From positions 362,387 through 426,386 of the forward strand of contig NZ_UCNN01000019.1 of assembly GCF_900473935.1 (NCBI RefSeq): a DNA stretch of 64,000 nt. Reading direction: 5' to 3'. The notes under the pieces were generated by a model. It was not told the DNA's origin and did no database searches. It saw only the letters and a list, made by a program, of their open reading frames with translations. This document shows positions 49,818 to 58,109 of this stretch, one piece after another. Positions within the stretch are counted from its first letter, which is position 1. Every line of letters begins with the position of its first letter. The stretch is from Synechococcus sp. UW105. Its GTDB lineage: Bacteria; Cyanobacteriota; Cyanobacteriia; PCC-6307; Cyanobiaceae. Both the position numbers and the translations under genes were made by a program.

Positions 49818-51971
49818 TCAGGTGTTGCTCCAGCTGAACTGTGCGCCCAGGCTGATCAATTGTGCATGGGTCAGTGTGGAGTGGTTTTGGTCATAGGGAT
49901 TGCGAATGGTGTATTGGCCTGTGGTGGCGTTGTAGCCCGTGATGGTGCGAGCGTGACCGCCCCATCCTGCAGCCACGACACGGTTGCTGTTAACGAGGGT
50001 TTGCAGCTCCGAAGAGCTCACATTGTTTGCGCCTAAGCCGAACGTGCTTGCATTGCCCCAGCTGGAATTGAGTCCAGTGATATGGGTAATCGCGTCGGTG
50101 GTGAACCCCCAGCTGATGCCTTCATTACCGGCAATGCCGTAGCGGTTTGTCGCTTCTTCTTGATTAAGGCGACCCGACTCGTTTAGTTGTGCATAGGCTT
50201 TTTCCGCAAGGGCAACCCAGAGTTCGTTGTTGTCGGCCACGAGTGCGTCGGTTGCGGTGCCATCGCCAGCATCAGCATGGAGATAGGTGCCATCGGCTTT
50301 GGTCGCCATCATGCTGTCGACGGTGACGTAGTCGGCCTGGCCATTGGTGTAGAAGCGAACGCTGTAAGTGCCGTCGCCATTGTCCTCAAACATGTCCTCA
50401 ATGATCGACTCTTTTTTGTCGGCGGTGCCGGCAAGAGCGGAGAGGAAATAGCAGGACCCTGTTGCTCCCTGATCGATATCGTTGGCGCTGTAGCCATCAA
50501 TCTCCAGGGTGCCTCCGGCCTGGGTGTAGCTGCCGGTGTGAATTTCGGGCCTATCGGTGCCCAGCATGTGCTTGCCAATCAGCAGATTGAGGCTCTGGGT
50601 ATTGGTGCCGGCTTCCAGGTTGCCGAGTTCATCGCGGATGCTGTCATAGCCGGTGTACCAGGCGTTGCTGGAATCGCCAAAGACTACTTTTTTAGAGAGG
50701 CCGGCAATATCAGCGCGCATCGTGCCGCTGAATATGTTGTGGAATTGCTGTAGATCGGTCAGTTCGGTGTTGGTGACAGATCCATAGTCGCCAGCACTTT
50801 TAAGGATGCCGATCACGTCGTTGCGATCAAAGTTGTAGTCGTATTTGATTGAGTTGAGCGTGGCATTTTTAACGCTGCTGTCATCAATCAAGCAGTTGGT
50901 GATTTGTTCGAAGCAGTCGGCCTGGCGGCTGATGTTGAGATTGAAGGCTGTTGCGCCGTTGTTGTTGGCAGCCGAGGTGTTGTAGCTGTAGATGCGGCTG
51001 GTGTAGTGACCTTCATTCAGGAAGGTGCTGATGTTTTCATTCTGGGTTCCTGATTTGTTCGACCAGGTGACTAGCGAGCCGGTGTCGTTGTAGAGGGCGA
51101 GGCCGACATTGGCGCCCAAGTTGGAGAGGGAGAGGTCGTAGGTGCCGCACTTGCCGGCATAGAAGGAGAAATAGTCGTTGGCATCGCGGAAGCCCGCGCT
51201 CGTGGTGCCAATGGTGCCGATCACTTTTTTGTCGTCGCGATAGGCGACGGTGCCGATGTCGGCTGCATTGGTGCGGCTGTCGGTGACGTCGTAGCCGCTG
51301 GCTTCATTGGCGGAAAAACCGCTGCCCCATGTGAAGTTGTAGAAGGTTTCAGTGCCTGTGGATTGATCGCGATCAAAGCGGTCTTCTGCGAGCAGGTTGT
51401 TCACCTCCGCGCGTTCGCCGAGATAGGAGAGCACATCCGGATCAATCTCAAAGATGCTTGGCATTGGCATGAAGCCAAAGAATCCGGCCTGCGTCTCGCC
51501 CGTGAGTTGATCGAGCTGCGGTGGTGCGGTGTTGAGATCAGCTGGATCAGCTGGATCGAGCTCAATTCGCTCAGCGCTGGCTGGCTGTTGTGCGCTCGCG
51601 ATGGCGCGGCCGTCTTGATGGCCACCGGTGAGTTGATCGATCTGGGCTGGATCGCTGTTGTCTTGCTGGCGATCGCTGCCTTGATCGGCCTGGGAGGGAT
51701 CAGCGGCAACGCCTGCTGGCTGGCTGGGTGTGCCCTGGTTCCAGAGTGCAGGGCGATGGGGCTTGAGTGTGGCGGCTTGTTGGTTCTGATCGTCGTCTGC
51801 CAAAGCCGAGATCGGATCCTGGGCGCTTAGAGGATCGGAGGCAGATCCTGGTTGGAGGTTTTTCTGTTGGGAGAGGCCGTAGGCGGAGGGGTCTCCGCCA
51901 GCGACGCGCTGATAAGCATTGCTGGCGTCAAAACCGGTGAAGAGGTCGCCGTCGAGGTTGAACTCAAGCAT
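49818..51971 (-). CDS. Calpain-like (C2) cysteine protease, large secreted type
   Basis: 717 residues. The catalytic triad can be read: C507 in DIDQGATGSCYFLSAL, H673 in GWGGHARTITGY and N691 in YTIRNPYD, the standard C/H/N order of calpains. Upstream, residues about 255-350 (DANDYFSFYAG, YDLSLSNLGANVGLALYND) look like a pre-peptidase C-terminal (PPC) domain, which in other bacteria is on secreted proteases. Residues 35-160 are Gln/Asp/Pro-rich and low in complexity with QLTGG and QLTGE. No Sec signal is seen, so export, if any, would be by another route such as type I. A CRP-type site lies about 112 bp upstream. Substrate unknown. Confidence 0.85.
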   Translation of the reverse strand: MLEFNLDGDLFTGFDASNAYQRVAGGDPSAYGLSQQKNLQPGSASDPLSAQDPISALADDDQNQQAATLKPHRPALWNQGTPSQPAGVAADPSQADQGSDRQQDNSDPAQIDQLTGGHQDGRAIASAQQPASAERIELDPADPADLNTAPPQLDQLTGETQAGFFGFMPMPSIFEIDPDVLSYLGERAEVNNLLAEDRFDRDQSTGTETFYNFTWGSGFSANEASGYDVTDSRTNAADIGTVAYRDDKKVIGTIGTTSAGFRDANDYFSFYAGKCGTYDLSLSNLGANVGLALYNDTGSLVTWSNKSGTQNENISTFLNEGHYTSRIYSYNTSAANNNGATAFNLNISRQADCFEQITNCLIDDSSVKNATLNSIKYDYNFDRNDVIGILKSAGDYGSVTNTELTDLQQFHNIFSGTMRADIAGLSKKVVFGDSSNAWYTGYDSIRDELGNLEAGTNTQSLNLLIGKHMLGTDRPEIHTGSYTQAGGTLEIDGYSANDIDQGATGSCYFLSALAGTADKKESIIEDMFEDNGDGTYSVRFYTNGQADYVTVDSMMATKADGTYLHADAGDGTATDALVADNNELWVALAEKAYAQLNESGRLNQEEATNRYGIAGNEGISWGFTTDAITHITGLNSSWGNASTFGLGANNVSSSELQTLVNSNRVVAAGWGGHARTITGYNATTGQYTIRNPYDQNHSTLTHAQLISLGAQFSWSNT

Positions 51972-52075
51972 GGGAGAAAGAGAGAACGTTGGAGGCCGGA
52001 GCGGGGTGTGGCCTCTGGATGAACTCAGTTTTTCCGGAGTGCTGATGTTGTGTGTTGACCGAAATCAAGTCGGCT

Positions 52076-52091
52076 TGTGATCTTGCTCACA
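52076..52091. promoter_or_regulatory. CRP-type operator
   Basis: TGTGA-TCTTGC-TCACA, both half-sites exact, differing at one base from the site at 19956. Centre about 112 bp before the calpain-like start (51971, minus) and about 157 bp before the serine hydrolase start (52241, plus), so it could serve either. Confidence 0.7.
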
Positions 52092-52240
52092 GACGCTTGA
52101 AAGCCAGTCAGCAGATCACCTGGCAGCACTCGCTGAGCTGCTGTTGGTCGCTCTCAACCGACACGCATGCCAACCCTGATCAATGCCTAGATCTGACCGG
52201 GCTCTTTAGCGTGCGTGCAGAAAAGGACGGTTTGAACGCG

Positions 52241-53419
52241 ATGTTTCTGGACCGACAAAGACTCTTTGATGGGGCCTGCGCTGCGGCGATTTTCTGCCTT
52301 GCCACGGTTCCCCTCGCCATGCCCACTGAGGCGGCAACCCCCTTCTCCGAGCTGCAGCAGCAGATCGACACGCTGCGACAGACGCACAGGATTCCAGGTG
52401 CTTCCATTGCAGTGATTGACGACGGGTCAATCTCTTGGGCTAGGGGATTCGGAGTGGCGGACCTTGCCAGCGGCCGACCGATGACGGCGGACACCTTGTT
52501 CCAGGCCCAATCCATCACCAAGACTCTCACTGCTTTGGCAACGGTGAAGCTTCTCGCAATCAAAGGGATCGCCCTGGATGAGCCTGTCAATCGTTATTTG
52601 GAGGACTGGACGATCCCGGAGAACGGCTACACCGCGAGAGTACCGGTGAGTTTTCGCATGCTGCTGAACCACACCGCAGCTTTGAGCAATCCCTACCCCG
52701 ACGGCTGCTGTGGTCCGAAGGAAACTCTTCCGACCATGCAGCAAGTGTTGCGAGGACTGCCTCCAGCCAACAATGAACCGCTGACGGTGGAGCGAATCCC
52801 TGGCAGCCGCTTCGACTACTGCAACGGCTGTTACACGGTGCTGCAGATGGCGCTGGAATCAATCAGTAACCAATCCTTCCAGGCATTGATGCAGGAGTTG
52901 GTACTGACACCATCCACCATGAGTCGTAGCACCTTTAATAACAACTTCTTCCTGAACGACAACAGCTCAATCGCCATTCCCTATGACATCGATGATCAGC
53001 CGCACCCTCGGGCACCGATGCGGCATCCCATCCTTTCCACGGGTTTAATGTGGAGTACGGCGAGCGACTTGGCTCGGTTCAATCTGGCCTTTGCTAAGGC
53101 GCTTAACTCCAGCCACATTCTGATTGAACAACCTTTGGCTCAACAGTTGAGCATCCCTAGTTCAACTTACACTCGTAGCCTTGGCTTCTTCATCGGTAAC
53201 CGCAATGCTGATAGTCAGGCTCGGGGAAGGTATCTGTTTCATTCAGGCTCCGGAAACGGCTATCTCAGTCTTTCAATGATTAGCCTGGACGGAGATAATG
53301 GAGCTGTCATCCTGATCAACAAGGCTCCTAATCCCTGGACCACCACAAATATACCGCAATTTGCATTTATCAAAGGTTCCCTCGAATTGATCGGCGATGA
53401 GGGTGAATGGCCTGATTGA
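52241..53419 (+). CDS. Beta-lactamase-family serine hydrolase, exported
   Basis: 392 residues from ATG 52241. A signal peptide ends PTEA|A near residue 30. S91-I-T-K94 is the SxxK nucleophile and Y193-C-N195 the YxN motif; HSGSG replaces KTG. That is the class C beta-lactamase/DD-peptidase/esterase (Pfam Beta-lactamase) layout. Most such proteins are esterases or peptidases, not antibiotic enzymes. Many cysteines (CCGP, CNGC) suggest disulfides in the periplasm. AAGGA lies 12 nt upstream. Divergent from the calpain-like gene. Confidence 0.85.
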   Translation: MFLDRQRLFDGACAAAIFCLATVPLAMPTEAATPFSELQQQIDTLRQTHRIPGASIAVIDDGSISWARGFGVADLASGRPMTADTLFQAQSITKTLTALATVKLLAIKGIALDEPVNRYLEDWTIPENGYTARVPVSFRMLLNHTAALSNPYPDGCCGPKETLPTMQQVLRGLPPANNEPLTVERIPGSRFDYCNGCYTVLQMALESISNQSFQALMQELVLTPSTMSRSTFNNNFFLNDNSSIAIPYDIDDQPHPRAPMRHPILSTGLMWSTASDLARFNLAFAKALNSSHILIEQPLAQQLSIPSSTYTRSLGFFIGNRNADSQARGRYLFHSGSGNGYLSLSMISLDGDNGAVILINKAPNPWTTTNIPQFAFIKGSLELIGDEGEWPD

Positions 53420-53478
53420 TTGGGATGGTCCCGGAAAATTCACGTCTTCTGAAGTGAGAAATATCTTCGCTTTTTTGA

Positions 53479-53763
53479 GGAGTTCTTGCTGGTGGCCTGC
53501 TGGGTCAAATCATCAACGGCAGCCAGCAGCGTCAACAAGCTGCTTCTGTCTCGTCCTCTGAACTGGCTCTGCTCAGGCAGCAGCAAGAGATCGAGCTGCT
53601 CAAGATGCAACTGCAGATGCGGCAGCAGCCCGGCTACGGCTACCAGACGGTGAACTACGCCCCTGCTCCTCAGGCTCCTGTGTATCACCAGCCTGCTTAT
53701 GGCTATTCGCAGCAGAGCAGCTACCAGCAGCACTTCGGTTACGTACAGCGTGTATACCGCTGA
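53479..53763 (+). pseudogene. 3' fragment of a Gly/Gln/Tyr-rich protein gene
   Basis: The frame opens directly after TGA 53476 and reads to TGA 53761, but has no ATG, GTG or TTG at its beginning. The product starts AGGLLGQIINGSQQRQQ, continues in a Gln-rich helix (LALLRQQQEIELLKMQLQMRQQ) and ends in a Tyr/Gln/Pro-rich tail. 'GGLLGQ' is typical of the glycine-zipper of small membrane proteins, so an N-terminal signal and zipper are missing. It is probably a truncated gene; a 44-codon remainder could start at an internal ATG. Confidence 0.6.
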
Positions 53764-53850
53764 AGGTCAAAGCAACGGACCACTTTGAAGGTAGCTGCGA
53801 AGAACGGGGACTTTGAGTGTCAAGGCGGTGACGTACCCACTCGGAGCTCT

Positions 53851-54882
53851 TTAAGGGATTGGTGTTGGCGGAATGAGAGGCACAAATCCTCCTTCCATCG
53901 GTGACAACACCGTTGGTCGTCCAAGTACCGATGGCTTATTGAAGCGATCCACACCAAGCAACACCTCATGGCGTCCCTGACCTGAACGATCATGGTTTTC
54001 ATCGGCCAAGCGAATGAATGCCGTTAGGTCCACCCGTGAGACCACATTGAACCGCTTCTGATTTGGACGCAGCGTTACGAACAGCCACATCACAAGATTC
54101 CATCCTGCAGCGATTGCTAATAACGTTGCGAGTGCAGCTGTTCGGCGACCATGCCCAGGCCAGCGGCGATTAACAAGTACAAATCCGCCCGCACCAACGA
54201 CGAAGATTGCTAGGCAGCTAGAGAAAGCAACTCGGGAATAGAAGTCTTGGGAATAAATACTCCGATCCTCGGTGTCGACCCCTGCCTCCCTGATCCGTAT
54301 TATTAATTGGTTGGTATCAGCGGCATTGTTCTTGGTATTGGCGAAAAGCTCTTGATCGCGAACTGTCATTAGAACAGTATCTAGTTCTGAGGGAACGCCA
54401 TCTGTTGTCGCCGTTTCGGCAAGTCGATAGGTGGCTTTGGGGTAAACAATTTTGACGTAGTTGGCTTTTGCTTTTAATAGCTCCTGCTTTATGTTTAGCA
54501 GCAGGTAATTGGTTATCGAGCTATTGCTAGGAAGGTCAATGCCTGCGAAGTGGATTTCAAGTGATTCACCAGCTAGTGGCAATGTTTCAATCTGAAGACC
54601 TTTTACTGCTTGGTCGGCAGCAGCGGCCATGCCACGCTGCTGAGCTGCAATCTTTGGGAAACTTGCCTGACGCAGGATTGGTTGCTGTAGTTTTGTCGTG
54701 CCGAGATCCTGAGCACCGCCAATCCAGGCGATTGCCCGATTCCAGTCGGGGCTATATGACAACCACAGTTGGTAAGAGAAATACCCTCCGGCAATAAGTG
54801 TTAAGGTTGCGCCAAGACCTAATAGGTATCGCCTCTCACCGCTCCGAAGAGGGGGCAGCTTGACCCCAAATGGGTATTTCAT
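53851..54882 (-). CDS. Hypothetical membrane protein with periplasmic domain
   Basis: 343 residues. Membrane helices at about 21-42, 220-243 and 252-275, enclosing a domain of about 175 residues (KLQQPILRQASFPK ... LDTVLMTVRDQEL) that must face one side; then a soluble C-terminus with a Pro-rich end. No family recognised. GC and codon use are slightly lower than in the flanks. The gene is bracketed by the pseudogene and a long gap, so it belongs to the accessory zone. Confidence 0.6.
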   Translation of the reverse strand: MKYPFGVKLPPLRSGERRYLLGLGATLTLIAGGYFSYQLWLSYSPDWNRAIAWIGGAQDLGTTKLQQPILRQASFPKIAAQQRGMAAAADQAVKGLQIETLPLAGESLEIHFAGIDLPSNSSITNYLLLNIKQELLKAKANYVKIVYPKATYRLAETATTDGVPSELDTVLMTVRDQELFANTKNNAADTNQLIIRIREAGVDTEDRSIYSQDFYSRVAFSSCLAIFVVGAGGFVLVNRRWPGHGRRTAALATLLAIAAGWNLVMWLFVTLRPNQKRFNVVSRVDLTAFIRLADENHDRSGQGRHEVLLGVDRFNKPSVLGRPTVLSPMEGGFVPLIPPTPIP

Positions 54883-55338
54883 CAGGATCCTAAAAAAAAT
54901 AATCCTAGGCTGGTAATCAGAGAGGAGTCCTCCTGGTTTCCTTAAGAATTTTAGTGGTGTTTGTTCGTTCTCCTTTGGCGGCTTTCTGCCTCAACTCAAG
55001 GTAATGATCTTGCTAGTCCTTTCTTGCTGATTCTTACGCGAGAATTTGTCATGCCTGAAGGGGTGTGGCTGGCTTGGCCGCTCCATTTGATTCGTGCTTC
55101 TGCCATTGCCATCGCCCCGCTTCCTTTCAGGCCACAAGATGGCAGTGCTGAGGATCTGTGGTTGATGAGCATCAGCATCAAGGCTGTGGTGAAACCTCAG
55201 GTTGGATTGCTAGGCATATTGCAAGGTGCAGCAACCCCGAAACAAGCAGGCATTGCTGGCTTGTTTCGGCATGGTGCGGTGATGGCAACACGTTGACCAC
55301 AGTGGTTTTAGAGGGTTTGTCCCCTTTTCTGTGACTGG
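54883..55338. other. Gap upstream of the peptide element
   Basis: 456 bp before the first copy of the peptide element. A plus-strand frame 54961-55296 is open, and so is its antisense 54996-55181; neither product looks like a gene. AAAAAAAT near 54895 and the AT-rich stretch to 54960 probably hold the promoter of the minus-strand membrane protein. Confidence 0.4.
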
Positions 55339-55535
55339 TTTTTGTGCGATTTGAGCGGATTGTGTGCAACTGGCGACCACGGTTTTGCGTTGCCAAGAGC
55401 AAGCCAGTTCTTTAAGGACTCATTCCCCCACCAGAGCTGCACCAGAAGTTGGCAGGAGGATCACCAGAGCAGTGCAGTGTGGATCACCAGAGCAGCTGAG
55501 ATCTTGAAGGAGTCCAGGGGGCACCACCCCTACAC
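55339..55535 (+). repeat. Peptide-gene leader element, copy 1
   Basis: Non-coding element before the double-glycine peptide at 55569. Over 185 nt (55339-55523) it lines up without gaps with 63257-63441. It has CACCAGA at 55429, 55440, 55462 and 55485 (steps of 11, 22 and 23 nt). GGACTC (55416) can pair with GAGTCC, and CCCCC (55425) with GGGGG (55517), which is the order of an H-type pseudoknot. GGGG can instead pair with CCCC at 55527. The 3' 108 nt are more conserved between copies than the 5' 77 nt. Confidence 0.85.
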
Positions 55536-55568
55536 ATCACCCACTCAACTCAACTCACTTTTACAACC

Positions 55569-55754
55569 ATGACTCACTTCAAAGAACAAAACACCCAACT
55601 CACCGATGATCAACTTGAGGCCATCACTGGTGGGATGGGTGGTGCTGCTCGATTGGGAAGGGTTGCAGGAGAGCAAGTCAGACAAATGCTTGAGGAGAGA
55701 AGAAGAAATTACATCAACAGACAAATCGAACGCAGGCGTCGCGTGAGTTTCTGA
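55569..55754 (+). CDS. Double-glycine leader peptide with basic core
   Basis: 61 residues. Leader QNTQLTDDQLEAITGG, with the L..(D/E)(D/E)QLE.(I/V).GG pattern of peptides processed by C39-type ABC exporters. The core (about 39 residues) begins MGGAARLGRVAG (GxxxG-type) and continues very Arg-rich (ERRRNYINRQIERRRR). The transcript would carry the whole leader element as 5' UTR. No Shine-Dalgarno site is visible near the ATG; the preceding bases are ACTC repeats. Function unknown: a secreted antimicrobial-like or signalling peptide is the obvious guess. Confidence 0.75.
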   Translation: MTHFKEQNTQLTDDQLEAITGGMGGAARLGRVAGEQVRQMLEERRRNYINRQIERRRRVSF

Positions 55755-55801
55755 CCCACGTGGTCCGCCATCATTAGTTCGCCACTCCTGCTTCGGTAGC
55801 C

Positions 55802-56242
55802 ATGAACGCCGTGATCTCGATAGCCGTTCTTTTACTGGCATCTGGAGCCGCTCCTGAGTCCCTCTCCCCAGATGGTCAGCGCACCTATACGTGTGGTCGT
55901 GAGCGTCAGTCGGCGGCTGGCTGTTTTAACGCCTGGACCAAGCTCAGCCATGAAGGGGAGTCGGATGGTTGGGTCCCCGCCTATTGCAGTGATCAACCTG
56001 ATGAGTACAGCAACGGGAGCTGCTATGGCGGTGGCGTTCCTTGGTGGTGGTGGAACGGCAGAGGCCGGATTGGTGATCCGGTGCTGAAGGACTTCTGGTT
56101 CCGTGATTATGCGGGCCCTGAAGTGAATGGCGTGTTCCGCAATAACAATGCCTACGGCGATGCCCATCGTTTGCCAGGTGAGCACCATTGCTACAAGGCC
56201 AAGCAGAGCACCTTTTGCATGGAGTTCATGCAGCCTCGCTAG
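55802..56242 (+). CDS. Secreted Cys/Trp-rich protein
   Basis: 146 residues. Short signal peptide (about 1-18). The mature protein has eight cysteines (for example YTCGRERQ, GCFNAW, AYCSDQ, SCYGGG, HHCYKA, TFCMEF) and a run of four Trp in GGGVPWWWWNGRG. Probably a disulfide-rich secreted domain. Family unknown. It follows the double-glycine peptide by 48 bp on the same strand and may be co-expressed. Confidence 0.6.
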   Translation: MNAVISIAVLLLASGAAPESLSPDGQRTYTCGRERQSAAGCFNAWTKLSHEGESDGWVPAYCSDQPDEYSNGSCYGGGVPWWWWNGRGRIGDPVLKDFWFRDYAGPEVNGVFRNNNAYGDAHRLPGEHHCYKAKQSTFCMEFMQPR

Positions 56243-56725
56243 CTCCTGAGGTGAAAGGTTCGGAGGTCTGCGGCTTCGAACAAGGTTCTTCGGGGTCAGA
56301 AGCGGACGAGCGACAGTCATGATTCGTGCTGGGAGATGGCTCTTCACTTGCACTGGCAAATCCGATGTGGAGCTAGTGGGGTGACCACTCAGTACCAGCG
56401 GTTCTTGCGTAGGAGTTTGTCGGGAAGCCTGAAGCCGTCAAAGTGAGGCTGAGAGCGATACAAGAGCCGAAAGGGAAAAATAGGGGGCTTAGCGTCATCG
56501 CTTCGATCTCCAGACAAAACATTCATACCAGTCAATCCACGTCAGTTCAGAGGGTTTATTGCCCCGGAGCCTTCGGTTCAACAGACCATTCGTGAACTGA
56601 TTCGATCAAAGCCAAACAGAAACGTGGGCAACCTATCCAGAGCGTTGCTATGAGATAGGAATGCAGCCTAGGCCGACTTAAGTCTTGGCCAGTTCTGTTC
56701 ATTCATAAAATCGCACCAAATTTCT
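56243..56725. other. Intergenic region, no supported gene
   Basis: 483 bp. Open frames on the minus strand overlap the secreted-protein gene and look like shadows. The right end becomes AT-rich and is the likely promoter of the CMD/cupin pair. Confidence 0.5.
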
Positions 56726-57106
56726 ATGCCATCAGAAAAATATGTCCAAGGCATGCCAGAAATGAGAACACATTTTGGCGACGCTGCTGATCAATGGATC
56801 AAGGCAATTCACTCAATTTATCCTGAATTTGCCAAGGTGAATGTTGAATTTCCATTTGGTGAGCTATACAGGCGTGATGTGGTCGACGACAGAACGCGCG
56901 AGCTGTGTACTGTTGCAGCATTAACTGTGCAGGGCTTTGCGCTTCCAGAACTTAAGGTTCATATCAAGGGCGCATTGAATACCGGATCAACCAAGGCAGA
57001 GGTTCTTGAGATTATTGCTCAGATGATTGCATATTGTGGATTTCCCGCTGCAACGAATGCACTGTTAGCAGCGCAGGAAGTGTTTAGTGAAATCGAACGT
57101 GCTTAG
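56726..57106 (+). CDS. Carboxymuconolactone decarboxylase (CMD)-family protein
   Basis: 126 residues. DDRTRELCTVAALTVQGFALPELKVHIKGALNTGSTKAEVLEII holds the CMD hallmarks (parts RELCTVAAL, HIKGALNTGST, EVLEII); YCGFPAATNAL follows. The family holds decarboxylases and AhpD-like peroxidases; the CxxC of AhpD is absent, so the decarboxylase-like type is closer. GC is markedly lower than around it, as for the next gene, which points to transfer of the pair. Confidence 0.85.
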   Translation: MPSEKYVQGMPEMRTHFGDAADQWIKAIHSIYPEFAKVNVEFPFGELYRRDVVDDRTRELCTVAALTVQGFALPELKVHIKGALNTGSTKAEVLEIIAQMIAYCGFPAATNALLAAQEVFSEIERA

Positions 57107-57116
57107 CCGCAAAGGT

Positions 57117-57539
57117 ATGGAAAATTACGGCATAGAATTTTGGCGTGTATGGGTTAACGGCAGCGGCGAAAGTTGCCAGAGCTTGCATTCGCTCGTGGGG
57201 CACAAGCAATCAGTTTTTGCTGAAGGGGCTGCGCCAATTTGGAGTGCAATGCACTACAATGCTAGTGCGAAATTGATCACATTAATTCTAGTGCCAGGCG
57301 AGATTTGTGAGTGGCATGAAAATCCAATGCCTCAATGGATCATTCCTCTGCGCGGACGCTGGAGCGTGGAGACGATGGATGGCACGATAGTGGAAATGGG
57401 TCCTGGAGACATCAGCTTTGGCGGTGATCAGGGAACAAACAACAAGCAAGGACATCGGTCTTGGGCGGTAGGAGAAACACCTGCTGAACTTCTTTTGATT
57501 CAAGTGAAAGGACCTCCTCCATGGAATCCTTGTGTTTAA
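57117..57539 (+). CDS. Cupin-domain protein
   Basis: 140 residues. LVPGEICEWHENPMPQWIIPLRGRWSVETMDG (parts EICEWHENP, WIIPLRGRWSVET) is the first cupin motif with His; MGPGDISFGGDQGT and KQGHRSW the second. A probable metal-binding oxidoreductase or isomerase. ATG 57117 has AAAGGT directly before it; GTG 57087 would overlap the CMD gene by 20 bp. CMD and cupin proteins often occur together in small redox or decarboxylation cassettes. Confidence 0.8.
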   Translation: MENYGIEFWRVWVNGSGESCQSLHSLVGHKQSVFAEGAAPIWSAMHYNASAKLITLILVPGEICEWHENPMPQWIIPLRGRWSVETMDGTIVEMGPGDISFGGDQGTNNKQGHRSWAVGETPAELLLIQVKGPPPWNPCV

Positions 57540-57625
57540 GCAAAGTCATGCCATTGCTCAAGCCACAGGCCTCACTCTGCTGCGAATGCATCAACTAGTC
57601 GACACCGTTCTTTGGTGCATGGCGA

Positions 57626-57791
57626 TCAACTAGCGGGCTGTCCTTGTTCGGCATCCTCACTGGATGGCGAAACAGCCTTGGAGGCAGGCATCACCCTGAA
57701 GCCCTTTTTATCCTCTGTGGCCTTCAGCCTGCTTGAGGCTCTCGCCTTGCTGCATCGTCCGCAGAAATGCTTTGAGTTGATCGAGAGCCAC
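57626..57791 (-). pseudogene. Frameshifted Nif11-like gene
   Basis: From GTG 57791 the minus strand encodes MALDQLKAFLRTMQQGESLK, the start of a Nif11 domain (LxQLKAFLxxxQ), but stops after 27 residues at 57708. The overlapping frame continues LKATEDKKGFRVMPASK to a stop at 57626. One indel near 57725-57745 would join them. Together with the stand-alone Nif11 gene at 20557 this suggests a decaying family member. Confidence 0.45.
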
Positions 57792-57868
57792 AGATCGTTC
57801 AGGAGTGGGGGGATCATCGCTGATTGCAGCGGTGCGTCAGCATCAGCGCATTGATCTAAGGCGCATCG

Positions 57869-58093
57869 ATGGCTCTGCAACTGCAATCCTCTGAGTTCCT
57901 CCATGAGGACGGCATGACCTATTGCATCCGCCGCGAGACCCTCGAGCAGGACTTCACCATCTACGCAAAGTGCGGTGAGGAATGGATTGATTGCGGCCTG
58001 GATCAAGCCGTTAAAGACGTGAATTTTGCTGAGTTCAAGCGCTTGGGCCTTTTGATCAAAAAGATCATGGATGCCGATCAGTGGCTCGCCTGA
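57869..58093 (+). CDS. Small hypothetical protein
   Basis: 74 residues, soluble, one Cys pair (YCIRRETLEQ; KCGEEWIDCGLD). Acidic, mixed alpha/beta. Unknown family. It lies upstream of and convergent to the TIGR03643 gene. Confidence 0.5.
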   Translation: MALQLQSSEFLHEDGMTYCIRRETLEQDFTIYAKCGEEWIDCGLDQAVKDVNFAEFKRLGLLIKKIMDADQWLA

Positions 58094-58109
58094 AGCGCCG
58101 CCGCTGAGC

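Noticed and set aside
54961..55296. 111-codon open frame on the plus strand
   Set aside because: Composition is unlike neighbouring genes, the antisense strand is open as well, and no ribosome site or family resemblance is visible.
55339..55535. Leader element as the known glutamine riboswitch (glnA/Downstream-peptide RNA) of marine cyanobacteria
   Set aside because: The position before small peptides is suggestive, but the core I remember for that class (GGAAGTA with a following GAAG...AACGC part) is not present. An Rfam search should confirm.
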